Assembly (NCBI GenBank): GCA_046329435.1
Contig: JAXLUR010000005.1
Span: 1 to 64,000 of the forward strand
Source of the DNA: M3007 sp046329435
GTDB taxonomy: Bacteria > Bacteroidota > Bacteroidia > Chitinophagales > Saprospiraceae
Direction: 5' to 3'
DNA: 64,000 nt
Shown here: one piece after another, positions 15,806 to 24,098 of the stretch
Numbering within the stretch: position 1 is the first letter of the stretch
How the letters are laid out: each line of letters begins with the position of its first letter
The notes under the pieces: model-generated
What the model was told of the DNA's origin: nothing
Databases searched by the model: none
The model's input: only the letters and a program-made list of their open reading frames with translations
Position numbers and translations under genes: made by a program

Positions 15806-17059
15806 CTATTTTAGCACGGTCAGGTTGCCTGTCTTGACCTTTTCCTGTCCGTCGCATCGGTATCGCAATCGGTAAAGGAACACGCCCGGATTCACCGGCT
15901 GGCCTTTCACCGTACCGTCCCAGGTTTCAAACTGGTCGACAGCATTGAAGACGCGCCCGCCCCAGCGGTCGAATACCTCGAAGGAGATAAATTCATCCAC
16001 TGCGTACGGATTGCTGATGCCGAAAGCATCGTTCACGTTCTTTGTGGAATTGGGGGTAAAGGCATTCGGAATAAAAATTTTGCTGCAATCAAGGGTGTCG
16101 GGATCGATCACCTTAACCCGGATGCTGTCGTATGCAAAACAGCCCGGGTGGTAGTACTTGAGGTAATAGGTGGTGGGCAAAGTCGGCGTGATGACCGTGT
16201 GAGGATCGGTGAAGGATGCCACGCCGGCGGTAGGCGACCACTCGAACTGCGTGGCGCAGGAGGGCGAAGTGCGCACCTCGAACGAATTGCCCAGGTAGAT
16301 CAGGGTGTCGTTGGTCAGGATTTTGTCCGGATGGAGCGACAGGGCCTGGATGTAATCCGGGTAATTTGGATCGTTATCGACGGCTTTGTTGTACACCCGC
16401 AGTTCGTCAAGATCGCCTTTGAAGGGCCGGTCGAGCAAGCACACCGGCTGGCTGATTTTGAATGTGGCGCCCGACGACAGATCGGCGCGCAGGAGGGTGG
16501 TTTTTTTGTCGCGTTCCACGCCGTTGAGGTAGAGCGAATAGCGGTTGCCGCTACGCACCAGCACGACGTGTTGCCAGCACAGGCTGTCGTCCAGTTCGGC
16601 CGATACGGTGGTCAGCAGGGTGTCGTTCTGACTGATGCCCGACGAAATCTTCGGGCGTGGCGTCGGCGTGTAGCGTACCCAGAACGCGCGTTCGGTGTTG
16701 CAGCTGCTTTGTTTGGCCATAATGACCTGCGCGCCGTTTTCACCCTGCACGATGGGCAGCGGGCGGAAATAAAAGCTGACCGAAAAATCGCTCGTCGTGA
16801 AGACGTCGTTGATCTGGGCGGCGGAGTTGAAGCTGATCGAGCCGGGCAGGTTGGGGCCGCCAAACCGCAGTGCCTGGCCGCCGTTTACACCGCATACGCA
16901 GGTGATGCTGTCGTTGAACAGGCCGGTGGAGCCGTTGCCGCTGTCGTCGATGGCCTTGCATTGGTCAAATGAAAAATAGGCCTCCAGCTGGTCTTCGAGG
17001 TCTTGTGCGCCGGCTGCATAGCTCGCCAGTGCGAAAAAGAGGAGGAAAAGAAAGCGCAT
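15806..17059 (-). CDS. Secreted LamG-domain protein with type B T9SS sorting domain
   Basis: A 417-residue protein. The signal peptide (MRFLFLLFFALASYAAGAQ) is followed by a concanavalin-like LamG fold at about 22-225 (EAYFSFDQCKAIDDSGNGST, FSVSFYFRPLP, WQHVVLVRSGNRYSLYLNGV, DLDELRVYNKAV). A short Ig-like segment follows (about 235-325). The last 85 residues are the CHU_C/gliding type B sorting domain (IFIPNAFTPNSTKNVNDAFG, FEVFDRWGGRVF, WDGTVKGQPVNPGVFLYRL). This predicts export through the OM by the type IX system, probably as a surface adhesin or carbohydrate-binding protein. Cysteines in the LamG part suggest disulfides. Confidence 0.92.
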   Translation of the reverse strand: MRFLFLLFFALASYAAGAQDLEDQLEAYFSFDQCKAIDDSGNGSTGLFNDSITCVCGVNGGQALRFGGPNLPGSISFNSAAQINDVFTTSDFSVSFYFRPLPIVQGENGAQVIMAKQSSCNTERAFWVRYTPTPRPKISSGISQNDTLLTTVSAELDDSLCWQHVVLVRSGNRYSLYLNGVERDKKTTLLRADLSSGATFKISQPVCLLDRPFKGDLDELRVYNKAVDNDPNYPDYIQALSLHPDKILTNDTLIYLGNSFEVRTSPSCATQFEWSPTAGVASFTDPHTVITPTLPTTYYLKYYHPGCFAYDSIRVKVIDPDTLDCSKIFIPNAFTPNSTKNVNDAFGISNPYAVDEFISFEVFDRWGGRVFNAVDQFETWDGTVKGQPVNPGVFLYRLRYRCDGQEKVKTGNLTVLK

Positions 17060-17109
17060 TCGAGTTGTCTTTTTTGGTGCAAATAACGCTCGCCAGGGCG
17101 GTAAAGTGT

Positions 17110-17424
17110 TCAGGGCTTGGGCAAATCGCCCAAACCGCCGAAAGGCAGCATATCCTTGAGCAGTTTGGCGGTTTCGGCGGCGGCTTTTTCACGAGCCAGT
17201 TCGAGGGCCCGGTTGACGGCCACCAACATCAGGTCTTCCAGTTGTTCGCGGTCGTTCATATCTACTTTCGACGGATCGATTTTAATGTTTTCGATGTGCT
17301 GATCGGCGCCGGCCTGTACGGTCACTGCGCCGTCGCCGGCCTCGGCTTCCACCAGAATGCCGGCCAGTTTTGCCTGAAGTTCAGCCTGTTGTTGCTGAAT
17401 GTTGCCAAAAAGATTGTCGAACAT
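17110..17424 (-). CDS. YbaB/EbfC family nucleoid-associated protein
   Basis: A 104-residue protein with the expected profile: an N-terminal amphipathic helix with many Gln (NIQQQQAELQAKLAGI), a central beta part (GAVTVQAGADQHIENIKIDP) and a C-terminal helix (LVAVNRALELAREKAAAE). YbaB proteins form tweezer-like dimers that coat DNA. The usual neighbours dnaX/recR are absent. It lies 74 bp downstream of the PfkB kinase gene and 50 bp upstream of the LamG gene. Confidence 0.88.
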   Translation of the reverse strand: MFDNLFGNIQQQQAELQAKLAGILVEAEAGDGAVTVQAGADQHIENIKIDPSKVDMNDREQLEDLMLVAVNRALELAREKAAAETAKLLKDMLPFGGLGDLPKP

Positions 17425-17498
17425 GGGTGAGCAGTTTATTGGATGATAATTGGTGCAGGTTGATGGAGGCGGTACAGGGCAAGCCCTCCTCCGGCCGG

Positions 17499-18407
17499 TC
17501 AGAATTTTACCAATTCGGCAAACAGTTGAACACGTTTGCTGATCATGGCCGGCGTGAGCCCCATGAGGCGTTCGGGGCCGAATTTTTCCACGCAGAAAGA
17601 AGCCATGGCCGAGCCGTAGATCACGGCTTTTTTAAGGTTGCCAAAGGAAAGGTCGCCCGTTTTGGCCAAATATCCGATAAATCCGCCTGCAAAGGTATCG
17701 CCAGCGCCCGTGGGGTCGATCACTTCTGCCAGGGGCAACGCCGGTGCGTAAAACATCAGATTGGACTGGAACAACAGTGCGCCGTGCTCTCCTTTCTTGA
17801 CAATCAGGTATTTAGGGCCCATTTTATGGATGATCCTGGCGGCTGCCACGAGCGAGTGCTCCCCGGAAAGCTGGCGGGCTTCCTCGTCGTTGATGGTCAG
17901 CACATCCACCTTTTTGAGCACCTTGAGCAAATCGGAAAGCGCCGTATTCATCCAGAAATTCATGGTGTCGAGCACAATCAGGCGCGGGCGTTTGCGGAAC
18001 TGGCTCAGCACCCGCATTTGTACCTGCGGGGTAAGGTTGCCCAGCATCAGAAAATCGGAATGACGGTAATTTTCGGGCAACACCGGATCGAACGTGGCCA
18101 GCACGTTGAGCTGGGTGTCGAGCGTGTCGCGGGTATTGAGGTCCCGGTAGTATTTGCCTGCCCAGAAAAAGGATTTTTCGCCTTCGCGGACCTGCAGCCC
18201 GCCGAGATCGACGCCGCGTTTTTTCAGGTAGCCCAGCATGTCGGCCGGATAATCGTCGCCAATGACCGACACAAGATTGACCGGTTTGACGAAATAAGAT
18301 GCCGCAATGGAAGTGTACAATGCAGCGCCGCCGACGATCTTTTCGGCGCGGCCGGCTGGGGTTTCAATGTCGTCGAATGCAACAGTGCCTACGGTGAGAA
18401 GACTCAT
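17499..18407 (-). CDS. PfkB-family carbohydrate or nucleoside kinase
   Basis: A 302-residue ribokinase-fold enzyme that transfers phosphate from ATP to a sugar or nucleoside hydroxyl. The N-terminal GGAALYTSIAASYF motif and the C-terminal DPTGAGDTFAGGF block are diagnostic; the catalytic base is D237. The substrate is not evident. The pseudouridine-5'-phosphate glycosidase gene lies 0.5 kb away beyond tRNA-Asn on the other strand, so a pseudouridine kinase role is possible but not supported by operon structure; adenosine or sugar kinase is as likely. Cytoplasmic. Confidence 0.88.
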   Translation of the reverse strand: MSLLTVGTVAFDDIETPAGRAEKIVGGAALYTSIAASYFVKPVNLVSVIGDDYPADMLGYLKKRGVDLGGLQVREGEKSFFWAGKYYRDLNTRDTLDTQLNVLATFDPVLPENYRHSDFLMLGNLTPQVQMRVLSQFRKRPRLIVLDTMNFWMNTALSDLLKVLKKVDVLTINDEEARQLSGEHSLVAAARIIHKMGPKYLIVKKGEHGALLFQSNLMFYAPALPLAEVIDPTGAGDTFAGGFIGYLAKTGDLSFGNLKKAVIYGSAMASFCVEKFGPERLMGLTPAMISKRVQLFAELVKF

Positions 18408-18759
18408 GGCGAATACTATTCTTCAGTTGATAATACCTTGTCACAAAATTCCTGAAATGCTTCCGGTGAAGTGGCAAAACGGGCAATCATGCGCTTGGAT
18501 TTCAGGGATGTTATTTTTCGCTTCACGCTGACAGCATTGCTGGGCAACATACCCGCTTTTGCCCGGGCTGACAACTTCCAGGGGCGTTACCTGGAAGTAT
18601 ATGAATCCGATGGGTCAACTTCATGGTTGCGTTCATGCCGCATTTCGACCGAATTTGTTTGCCCGATGTTGTATTTGTCAAATCGTTCGGAGTTATGGCA
18701 TGAAGACGAAAAAGGGCATAATATAAAAAAAAGCCACCGTGACAAGCGGTGGCTTCCTG
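18408..18759. other. Intergenic region between the PfkB gene and tRNA-Asn
   Basis: No supported gene apart from the tRNA terminator at 18725-18755. A plus-strand open frame that starts at 18471 has signal-like residues but its C-terminal third is simply the antisense translation of the terminator and tRNA, so I reject it. The divergent promoter of the kinase gene should lie near 18410-18480, but I see no clear TAnnTTTG box. Confidence 0.5.
18725..18755 (-). terminator. Terminator of tRNA-Asn
   Basis: On the minus strand AAGCCACCG pairs with CGGTGGCTT (plus-strand 18747-18755 and 18731-18739), then a run of T (A tract 18725-18732 on the plus strand). It starts 4 nt past the tRNA 3' end. Confidence 0.85.
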
Positions 18760-18833
18760 CGCCTCATCAAGGACTTGAACCTTGGACCTACGGATTAACA
18801 GTCCGCCGCTCTAACCGACTGAGCTAATGAGGC
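18760..18833 (-). tRNA. tRNA-Asn (anticodon GTT)
   Basis: A full cloverleaf can be drawn by eye: acceptor GCCTCAT/ATGAGGC, D stem GCTC/GAGC, anticodon stem GCGGA/TCCGT around the loop CTGTTAA, T stem CAAGG/CCTTG with TTCAAGT. The anticodon GTT reads Asn codons. The discriminator is G. CCA is not encoded and must be added by the CCA-adding enzyme. Confidence 0.97.
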
Positions 18834-18913
18834 AGCGCCTTTTTTCAAAAGCGGGGCAAAGATAGTCCCGTGTGATTTGAATTTACAACCTTTGCCAGCG
18901 AAAATTTTTTTCA

Positions 18914-19834
18914 ATGCAAGACATCCACCTCAGCATTGCGCCGGAAGTCAGGGCGGCGCTCGACAACGGCAGGCCGGTCGTGGCGCTGGAAAGCACTATT
19001 ATCGCACATGGCATGCCGTTCCCGAAGAATATGGAAACGGCTTTCCGGGTGGAACAAATTGTCCGCGATGCCGGAGCCGTGCCGGCTACCTGCGCCATTC
19101 TGGATGGACAAATGAAAGCCGGACTCGATCGTGCGGAGATCGAAAAAATCGCGCGTGCTGGCGCTGCCATGCCCAAGGCCAGCCGCCGCGACCTGCCTTA
19201 CCTCATCAGCCAGGGAAAAAGCGGCGCCACCACCGTGGCCTCCACCATGATCATCGCCGATCTGGCCCGTATTCGGGTATTTGCTACCGGCGGCATCGGG
19301 GGTGTGCACCGGGGGGCTTCAACGACTATGGACATCTCTGCCGACCTCCCCGAACTCGCCCATACGCCCGTGGCTGTAGTATGCGCCGGCGTCAAAAGCA
19401 TCCTCGATATCGGACTGACGCTGGAGTACCTCGAAACCCTCGGAGTGCCGGTCATTGGCTACCAAACCGATGATTTTCCGGCCTTTTTTACCAGAGAAAG
19501 CGGGTTTGGCGTTGATTGCAGGCTCGATACACCCGCCGAAATCGCAGCATTGCTGCGCGCCAAATGGTCGAACGGACTGCGCGGCGGCGTGCTGGTAGCC
19601 AATCCTGTGCCCAAACAGTATGAGGCAGCGCCGGCCATCATCGACGAAGCCATTGCTCAGGCGCTCGCCGAGGCCGAACGGGCAGGTGTAAAAGGCAAAG
19701 CCATCACGCCTTTCCTGCTGGCAAGAGTAGAAGAACTGACTGGCGGCAAAAGCCTCGCCACCAATATCGAACTGGTCTGCAATAATGCCCGCCTGGCTGC
19801 CGAAATAGCCCAGGCCCTCCGCCCCGCGGAATAA
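18914..19834 (+). CDS. psuG: Pseudouridine-5'-phosphate glycosidase
   Basis: A 306-residue enzyme that splits pseudouridine 5'-phosphate to uracil and ribose 5-phosphate, cleaving the C-C glycosidic bond in tRNA/rRNA turnover. Motifs: ALESTIIAHGMPFP (catalytic Glu at 26), GATTVASTMIIADLARI, FATGGIGGVHRGA, VCAGVKSILDIG (Schiff-base-region Lys in the family), and GGVLVANPVP. Length and end-to-end similarity are as expected for the family. It is convergent with the TauE fusion gene (1 bp between stops). A partner kinase (psuK) is needed to make the substrate; the PfkB gene at 17499 is a candidate. Confidence 0.95.
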   Translation: MQDIHLSIAPEVRAALDNGRPVVALESTIIAHGMPFPKNMETAFRVEQIVRDAGAVPATCAILDGQMKAGLDRAEIEKIARAGAAMPKASRRDLPYLISQGKSGATTVASTMIIADLARIRVFATGGIGGVHRGASTTMDISADLPELAHTPVAVVCAGVKSILDIGLTLEYLETLGVPVIGYQTDDFPAFFTRESGFGVDCRLDTPAEIAALLRAKWSNGLRGGVLVANPVPKQYEAAPAIIDEAIAQALAEAERAGVKGKAITPFLLARVEELTGGKSLATNIELVCNNARLAAEIAQALRPAE

Positions 19835-19835
19835 T

Positions 19836-21155
19836 TTACCACCACCAGCGCGCCAGCACCACCATGCTCCACAGGATAATCATGGCGCCCACGCCGATCA
19901 TCATGTTTTTAACCGGCAACCTGCCGGCCAGGCGCGCGGCAAGGGGGGCAGCCAGCACGCCGCCGACCGTGAGGCCCAGGATAACCGGCCAGTGACCAAT
20001 GCCGATTGCGGCAAAAAAAGTAATGGCGCTGGCCAGGGTGACAAAAAACTCGGAAAGACTCACCGAACCAATGACATAACGGGGCGTTTTGCCTTTGTTG
20101 ATGAGGGTGCCGGTGACCAGGGGACCCCAGCCGCCGCCCCCGAAGGAATCGAGAAATCCGCCGATTCCCGCCAGCAAACCCACCCTTTTGATCTCTTTTT
20201 CCCCCTGAGAAGGGTAAAAAACGCGGTACAATATTCTCACGCCCAGCACAAACATGTACACCGCCAGCAGGGGTTTTACAAATTCTGCCCCACGCCCGTC
20301 GAGCCACGACAACAACAACGCGCCGCAAACCGCGCCGATTACCCCGGGCAGCAGCAGGGCGCGAAACAATTCTTTTTTGACATTGCCGAAGCGATAATGG
20401 CTGTACCCCGAAGCGCCCGAGGCAAACATCTCGGCCGTGTGGATCGACGACGATACGGCGGCAATCGGCACGTTCAGCGTCATCAGCCCGATGGCAGCCG
20501 TGGTGCCGTAGCCCATGCCCAGCAGGCCGTCGATCATCTGGGCAAAAAAGCCGATGGCGAGAAATGGCCAGAACTCGGGCGCGATCTGCTCATGCAGGCC
20601 CGTGATGTACACGATGTTGCCGATCAGCAAAAGCCCGAATGCCGTCAGCGCTCCCGTGGCGATGCGCCGCCAGTGCCGCCCGTCGATGCGTTCCAGCCCC
20701 TCCGGCGGGTGCGGATGAGCGGGCGTCCAGTATTCAAACCGTCGTTTTTTATTCATCAGGCCGCTTTTCGGCGCAGCCGGTGCAAACTGAAAATCGGACA
20801 GTTCGGGCGCGCCGGCCACATTGACCATGATTCCCTTTTCGGCGGCAAGGGCCCTGATTTGCCGGTCGAGCGCCGGATCGCCCGTGGCGATAAATACAAG
20901 ATGAATGTCTGCCAGATCGCCGGGATCGAAAGCCTGCTCTGTAAGTTGCACCGTCGGATGCCGTTGCACCAGTTCGGCGAAGGCAGGCAATACGTTGCTT
21001 CCGGCTACCGTGATCCGGGCAGAAGGCGCCTGGTTCAACAACATGTTCAGCAACGCCAGGGCTTCCTGACCGGTTCCGGCAATCAGAAGCCGAAAACGAT
21101 CGGACTGAAAAAACAGGGGCAGCACAGAAGCGCCTTGATGGGCCGGTGTGGTCAT
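19836..21155 (-). CDS. TauE/SafE permease fused to an N-terminal siroheme-synthase-like Rossmann domain
   Basis: A 439-residue fusion. Residues about 1-130 resemble the NAD-binding half of the siroheme synthase CysG/Met8 (FFQSDRFRLLIAGTGQEALA, VFIATGDPALDRQIRALAAE, MVNVAGAPELSDFQFA). After a linker with a first hydrophobic helix, residues about 190-439 are a TauE/SafE anion permease with duplicated motifs (GFFAQMIDGLLGMGYGTTAA and GIGGFLDSFGGGGWGPLVTG). Such permeases export sulfite or small sulfonates, and siroheme is the sulfite reductase cofactor, so a role in sulfur assimilation or sulfite balance is inferred. The start at 21155 is chosen because the frame further upstream is Arg/Phe-rich and overlaps the MocR gene end. 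Confidence 0.88.
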   Translation of the reverse strand: MTTPAHQGASVLPLFFQSDRFRLLIAGTGQEALALLNMLLNQAPSARITVAGSNVLPAFAELVQRHPTVQLTEQAFDPGDLADIHLVFIATGDPALDRQIRALAAEKGIMVNVAGAPELSDFQFAPAAPKSGLMNKKRRFEYWTPAHPHPPEGLERIDGRHWRRIATGALTAFGLLLIGNIVYITGLHEQIAPEFWPFLAIGFFAQMIDGLLGMGYGTTAAIGLMTLNVPIAAVSSSIHTAEMFASGASGYSHYRFGNVKKELFRALLLPGVIGAVCGALLLSWLDGRGAEFVKPLLAVYMFVLGVRILYRVFYPSQGEKEIKRVGLLAGIGGFLDSFGGGGWGPLVTGTLINKGKTPRYVIGSVSLSEFFVTLASAITFFAAIGIGHWPVILGLTVGGVLAAPLAARLAGRLPVKNMMIGVGAMIILWSMVVLARWWW

Positions 21156-21238
21156 GTCGATGGACGATTGCAGATAAGAACGGACAAAGAAAGCGCAAAA
21201 CGCTTGGCTACGGAAACGGCTTGTTCCGTTCGGGAAAT

Positions 21239-22702
21239 TCACTCCGCCGCTTTTTTCAAAATAGCCATGCCTTGCCCGATTTCCGCTTCATTCACCGATC
21301 CAAAGCCAAGACGCGTGGCATTCAGGTGAGCGCCGTACAGCAAGCCGTCGGATATCCACAAGCCTTTTTCACGACAACGTACAGCCAGCTCAGCCAGCGA
21401 AATCGAAGGATCGAAACGCGCCCAGACAGCCAGACCTCCGGTAGGTCTGGAGAATTCGACCTTGTCGCCCAGGGCTGTTTTCAAATGTTCACAGAACAAA
21501 TCGCGCCGCCCGTGGTAGATTTTTTGCGCTTTTCGCAAGTGCCTGCGCATATCGCCCTCGCGGAAAAGCACCGCCACGGCGGCCTCCAGCAGATTGTCGC
21601 CCTGCCGGTCGATGATTCGCCTGAACTGCGACATGGCCTCGATCACCTCGGTCGGCGCCACCACGTAGCCGATGCGAAGGGCGGGGGAAAATACCTTGCT
21701 CAGCGAGCCGACGTACACCACATGCCGGCCCGTATCGGCCGCTGCCAGCGGCAAAATCGGGCTGCTGTCGTAGTGAAAGTCATAATCGTAGTCGTCTTCC
21801 AGAATGCAAAAACCGTGGGTCTGCGCCAGCTGGAGCAGGCGGATGCGGCGCTCGGCCGGCATGATGACCGTGGTCGGATGCTGGTGATGAGGCGTCACGT
21901 ACACCATGCGGACAGGCGTGGTTTCGCACAGGCGTCCGATGGCCTCCACGTCGATGCCGTACTCGTCGACCGGAACGGTAAACAACTGAGCACCCCGCTG
22001 CCGGATGATCAGGTTGCAGGAAGCATACGATACTTCGCCGACCACCACCGCCTCGCCCGGCTGCACGATACATTGCAAGGCGAGGTAAATAGCCATCATG
22101 GTGCCCCGGGTAATCAGGACATTGTCGATGCCGATGTTCAACCCGCGGCTTTCCCGAAGGTAGCGGCACATGTCGGTGCGCAGGGATGCCTCGCCGGAGG
22201 TGTCGCCGTAGAACAGCAGATTTTTGCGAAAACCCTGTCGAAGCGCACTGCGATAGGCCCTGTTGAGGGCATCCCAGGGCGCGATGCGGACGTCGGGAAA
22301 ACCGTCGTCGAAAGCCAGTGCGTTGGAGCCTTTGAACAAGGGGAGCCGAAGCAGCGGGTCGGGCCGAAAAATAAAACCGGCCCTCGAAGCCGAATCGGCG
22401 GGTGACGGTTCGGGCGCTGCGCGCAGGTGTTGCGGAGGGATGTCGGGCAGTTTCCGGCTGACGAAGGTGCCGCGCGAATAGCGGGTTTCTATCCAGCCCT
22501 GCGCCAGCAATTCCTCGTAAGCCGCCAGTACGGTTTTGCGGTGAACCCCGAGCGCATCGGCCAGGCCGCGCGAACCCGGCAGCCGCGCCCCCGCGGGCAC
22601 TACGCCGTTGCGGATCAGGTCGATCAATCCTGTGGCAATTTGCAGGAAGACCGGCGTTTTATGACTTTTTTCGAGGGAAACAAGCGAGGCAAACGGGAGC
22701 AT
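21239..22702 (-). CDS. MocR/PdxR-type regulator (GntR helix-turn-helix plus aminotransferase fold)
   Basis: A 487-residue protein. The N-terminal winged helix is of GntR type (ARLPGSRGLADALGVHRKTV, then GWIETRYSRGTFVS). From about residue 120 it is a fold-type I aminotransferase with the PLP-binding motif VGSLSKVFSPALRIGY and VTPHHQHPTTVIMP and ILEDDYDYDF. MocR proteins sense PLP or an amino-acid adduct and often control vitamin B6 or GABA genes. It is divergent from a DinB-PNPOx run, the second member of which has a pyridoxamine-phosphate-oxidase fold, which fits a PdxR-like role. Confidence 0.93.
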   Translation of the reverse strand: MLPFASLVSLEKSHKTPVFLQIATGLIDLIRNGVVPAGARLPGSRGLADALGVHRKTVLAAYEELLAQGWIETRYSRGTFVSRKLPDIPPQHLRAAPEPSPADSASRAGFIFRPDPLLRLPLFKGSNALAFDDGFPDVRIAPWDALNRAYRSALRQGFRKNLLFYGDTSGEASLRTDMCRYLRESRGLNIGIDNVLITRGTMMAIYLALQCIVQPGEAVVVGEVSYASCNLIIRQRGAQLFTVPVDEYGIDVEAIGRLCETTPVRMVYVTPHHQHPTTVIMPAERRIRLLQLAQTHGFCILEDDYDYDFHYDSSPILPLAAADTGRHVVYVGSLSKVFSPALRIGYVVAPTEVIEAMSQFRRIIDRQGDNLLEAAVAVLFREGDMRRHLRKAQKIYHGRRDLFCEHLKTALGDKVEFSRPTGGLAVWARFDPSISLAELAVRCREKGLWISDGLLYGAHLNATRLGFGSVNEAEIGQGMAILKKAAE

Positions 22703-22758
22703 GGCGGCGCAGTTAGTTATTGCGTTGCAAAACTGGGGCTTGCGAATTTAAATCATTT

Positions 22759-22821
22759 AACCGGACTATCAGGTATTTTAAAACCGGACGATTTTGGTAG
22801 TCCGTCAAACCACTATTTTTG
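22759..22821 (+). promoter_or_regulatory. Divergent promoter with candidate MocR operator
   Basis: Two direct copies of AACCGGAC(T/G)AT (from 22759 and 22782) and an inverted TAGTCCG (22798-22804) lie just upstream of TATTTTTG (22814-22821), a consensus -7 box for the DinB gene. CGGACTA (22762-22768) and TAGTCCG are exact complements. Direct or inverted repeats of this spacing are common MocR binding sites. Confidence 0.55.
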
Positions 22822-22838
22822 CTATCAAAATTTCTGCT

Positions 22839-23366
22839 ATGAAAAAGAACGCCCTCTCGTGGCAACCCTGTTATTTCGACCGCTACATCGACCTGGTGCC
22901 GGATGTTGACCTTTCCGCGGCCCTGCGGCAAAGTCTGGATGATCTGGATACGCTCGACATGGCCAGTATTCGCGCCATCGGCCTGGCCGTGTATGCGCCG
23001 GGCAAATGGACCCTTGCCGACCTCTTTCAACACCTGATCGACTGTGAACGGGTATTTGCCTACCGGGCCATGCGATTTGCCCGCAACGACAAAACCCTGC
23101 TGCCCGGCTTCGACGAGGATGCCTTTGCCGCCAACGCCGGCGCCAGCCGGCGCAGCATCGACGATCTGCTCGCCGAACTGCGTGCGGTACGACTGGCCTC
23201 CATCCTGCTGTTCGAGTCATTTGACGAAGCAGCCCTGCGCCGCACGGGCATTGCCTTTAATTCGGAATTACCCGTACTGGCGCTCGGATTTGTGCTCGCC
23301 GGGCACCAGATTCACCATTTCCGGGTGATGGAAGAACGTTATTTTCCCATGCTGCTCACAGCCTGA
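22839..23366 (+). CDS. DinB-family (DinB_2) putative metal-dependent protein
   Basis: A 175-residue four-helix-bundle protein of the DinB/YfiT superfamily, whose members are metal-dependent thiol transferases or unknown. Putative metal ligands are the histidine in LADLFQHLIDCERVFAYRAM and the pair in LAGHQIHHFRVMEERY. The ATG at 22839 lies 18 nt after the -7 box, which rules out the longer frame beginning at 22794. It lies 9 bp ahead of the PNPOx-like gene. The function is not known. Confidence 0.9.
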   Translation: MKKNALSWQPCYFDRYIDLVPDVDLSAALRQSLDDLDTLDMASIRAIGLAVYAPGKWTLADLFQHLIDCERVFAYRAMRFARNDKTLLPGFDEDAFAANAGASRRSIDDLLAELRAVRLASILLFESFDEAALRRTGIAFNSELPVLALGFVLAGHQIHHFRVMEERYFPMLLTA

Positions 23367-23375
23367 AATTTTGCC

Positions 23376-24032
23376 ATGAAAACAAAAACAACCCGTACGG
23401 AGGGCAGCCGTTACTACCCCAAACGCTACGATTTCGACCCTGCCGTCCGCGACGCCATTCTCGACGAAGGGCTGGTTTGCCAGGTCGCTTTTCAGTATGA
23501 AGGGCAGCCTTTTATCCTGCCGACCAGTTATTGCAGGGCGGGCGACACCCTGTACCTGCACGGCTCGGTAGGCAGCCATTTTTTTATGAAAATGGCGAGC
23601 AGCATACCAGTTTGCGTCAACGTTACCCTGCTCGACGGGCTGGTGCTGGCGCGCTCGGTGTTTCATCATTCGATGAATTTCCGTTCGGTCGTCGCTTTCG
23701 GCGTCACCCGGCTGGTGGAGTCGGAAGAAGAGCGCTGGCTGGCAGCCGAGCGGTTTGTGGAGCACGTGATGCCCGGCCGATGGGCCGACGCCCGCCGGCC
23801 GGATGCTTCGGACATGAAAAAAACCATGTTCATCGCGGTGAAAATCGAGGAGGCCTCGGTCAAATTCAGGGCGCACGGCGTCATCGACGATCCCGAAGAC
23901 CTCGATTTGCCGGTGTGGGCTGGCGTGTTGCCCTTGCGCCTTGTACCCTCCGAACCCGTACCCGACCAGGCCGGCAGAAAGGATGTGCCCCTGCCGGCGT
24001 ATGTGCTCGAGCGTTTTGCTAAAAAAGCATGA
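23376..24032 (+). CDS. Pyridoxamine 5'-phosphate oxidase-like flavin/nucleotide-binding protein
   Basis: A 218-residue split-barrel protein. The signature is the block GLVCQVAFQYEGQPFILPTS, then LYLHGSVGSHFFMKM and NFRSVVAFGVTRLVESEEER, as in the Pyridox_ox_2 group, which binds FMN or related cofactors and also includes resistance-type reductases. It is not a canonical PdxH, since the PLP-binding C-terminal residues are not evident. It follows the DinB gene by 9 bp, opposite a MocR regulator. Confidence 0.88.
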   Translation: MKTKTTRTEGSRYYPKRYDFDPAVRDAILDEGLVCQVAFQYEGQPFILPTSYCRAGDTLYLHGSVGSHFFMKMASSIPVCVNVTLLDGLVLARSVFHHSMNFRSVVAFGVTRLVESEEERWLAAERFVEHVMPGRWADARRPDASDMKKTMFIAVKIEEASVKFRAHGVIDDPEDLDLPVWAGVLPLRLVPSEPVPDQAGRKDVPLPAYVLERFAKKA

Positions 24033-24098
24033 CCAGACGCTGCCGATGAGTGCTATTCCTTCCACAAAACGCTGTGCTTGCGCGGCCCGACAAGTTGC

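Noticed and set aside
18471..18827. Plus-strand frame with a signal-like stretch before tRNA-Asn
   Set aside because: Its C-terminal part is the antisense of the tRNA and its terminator.
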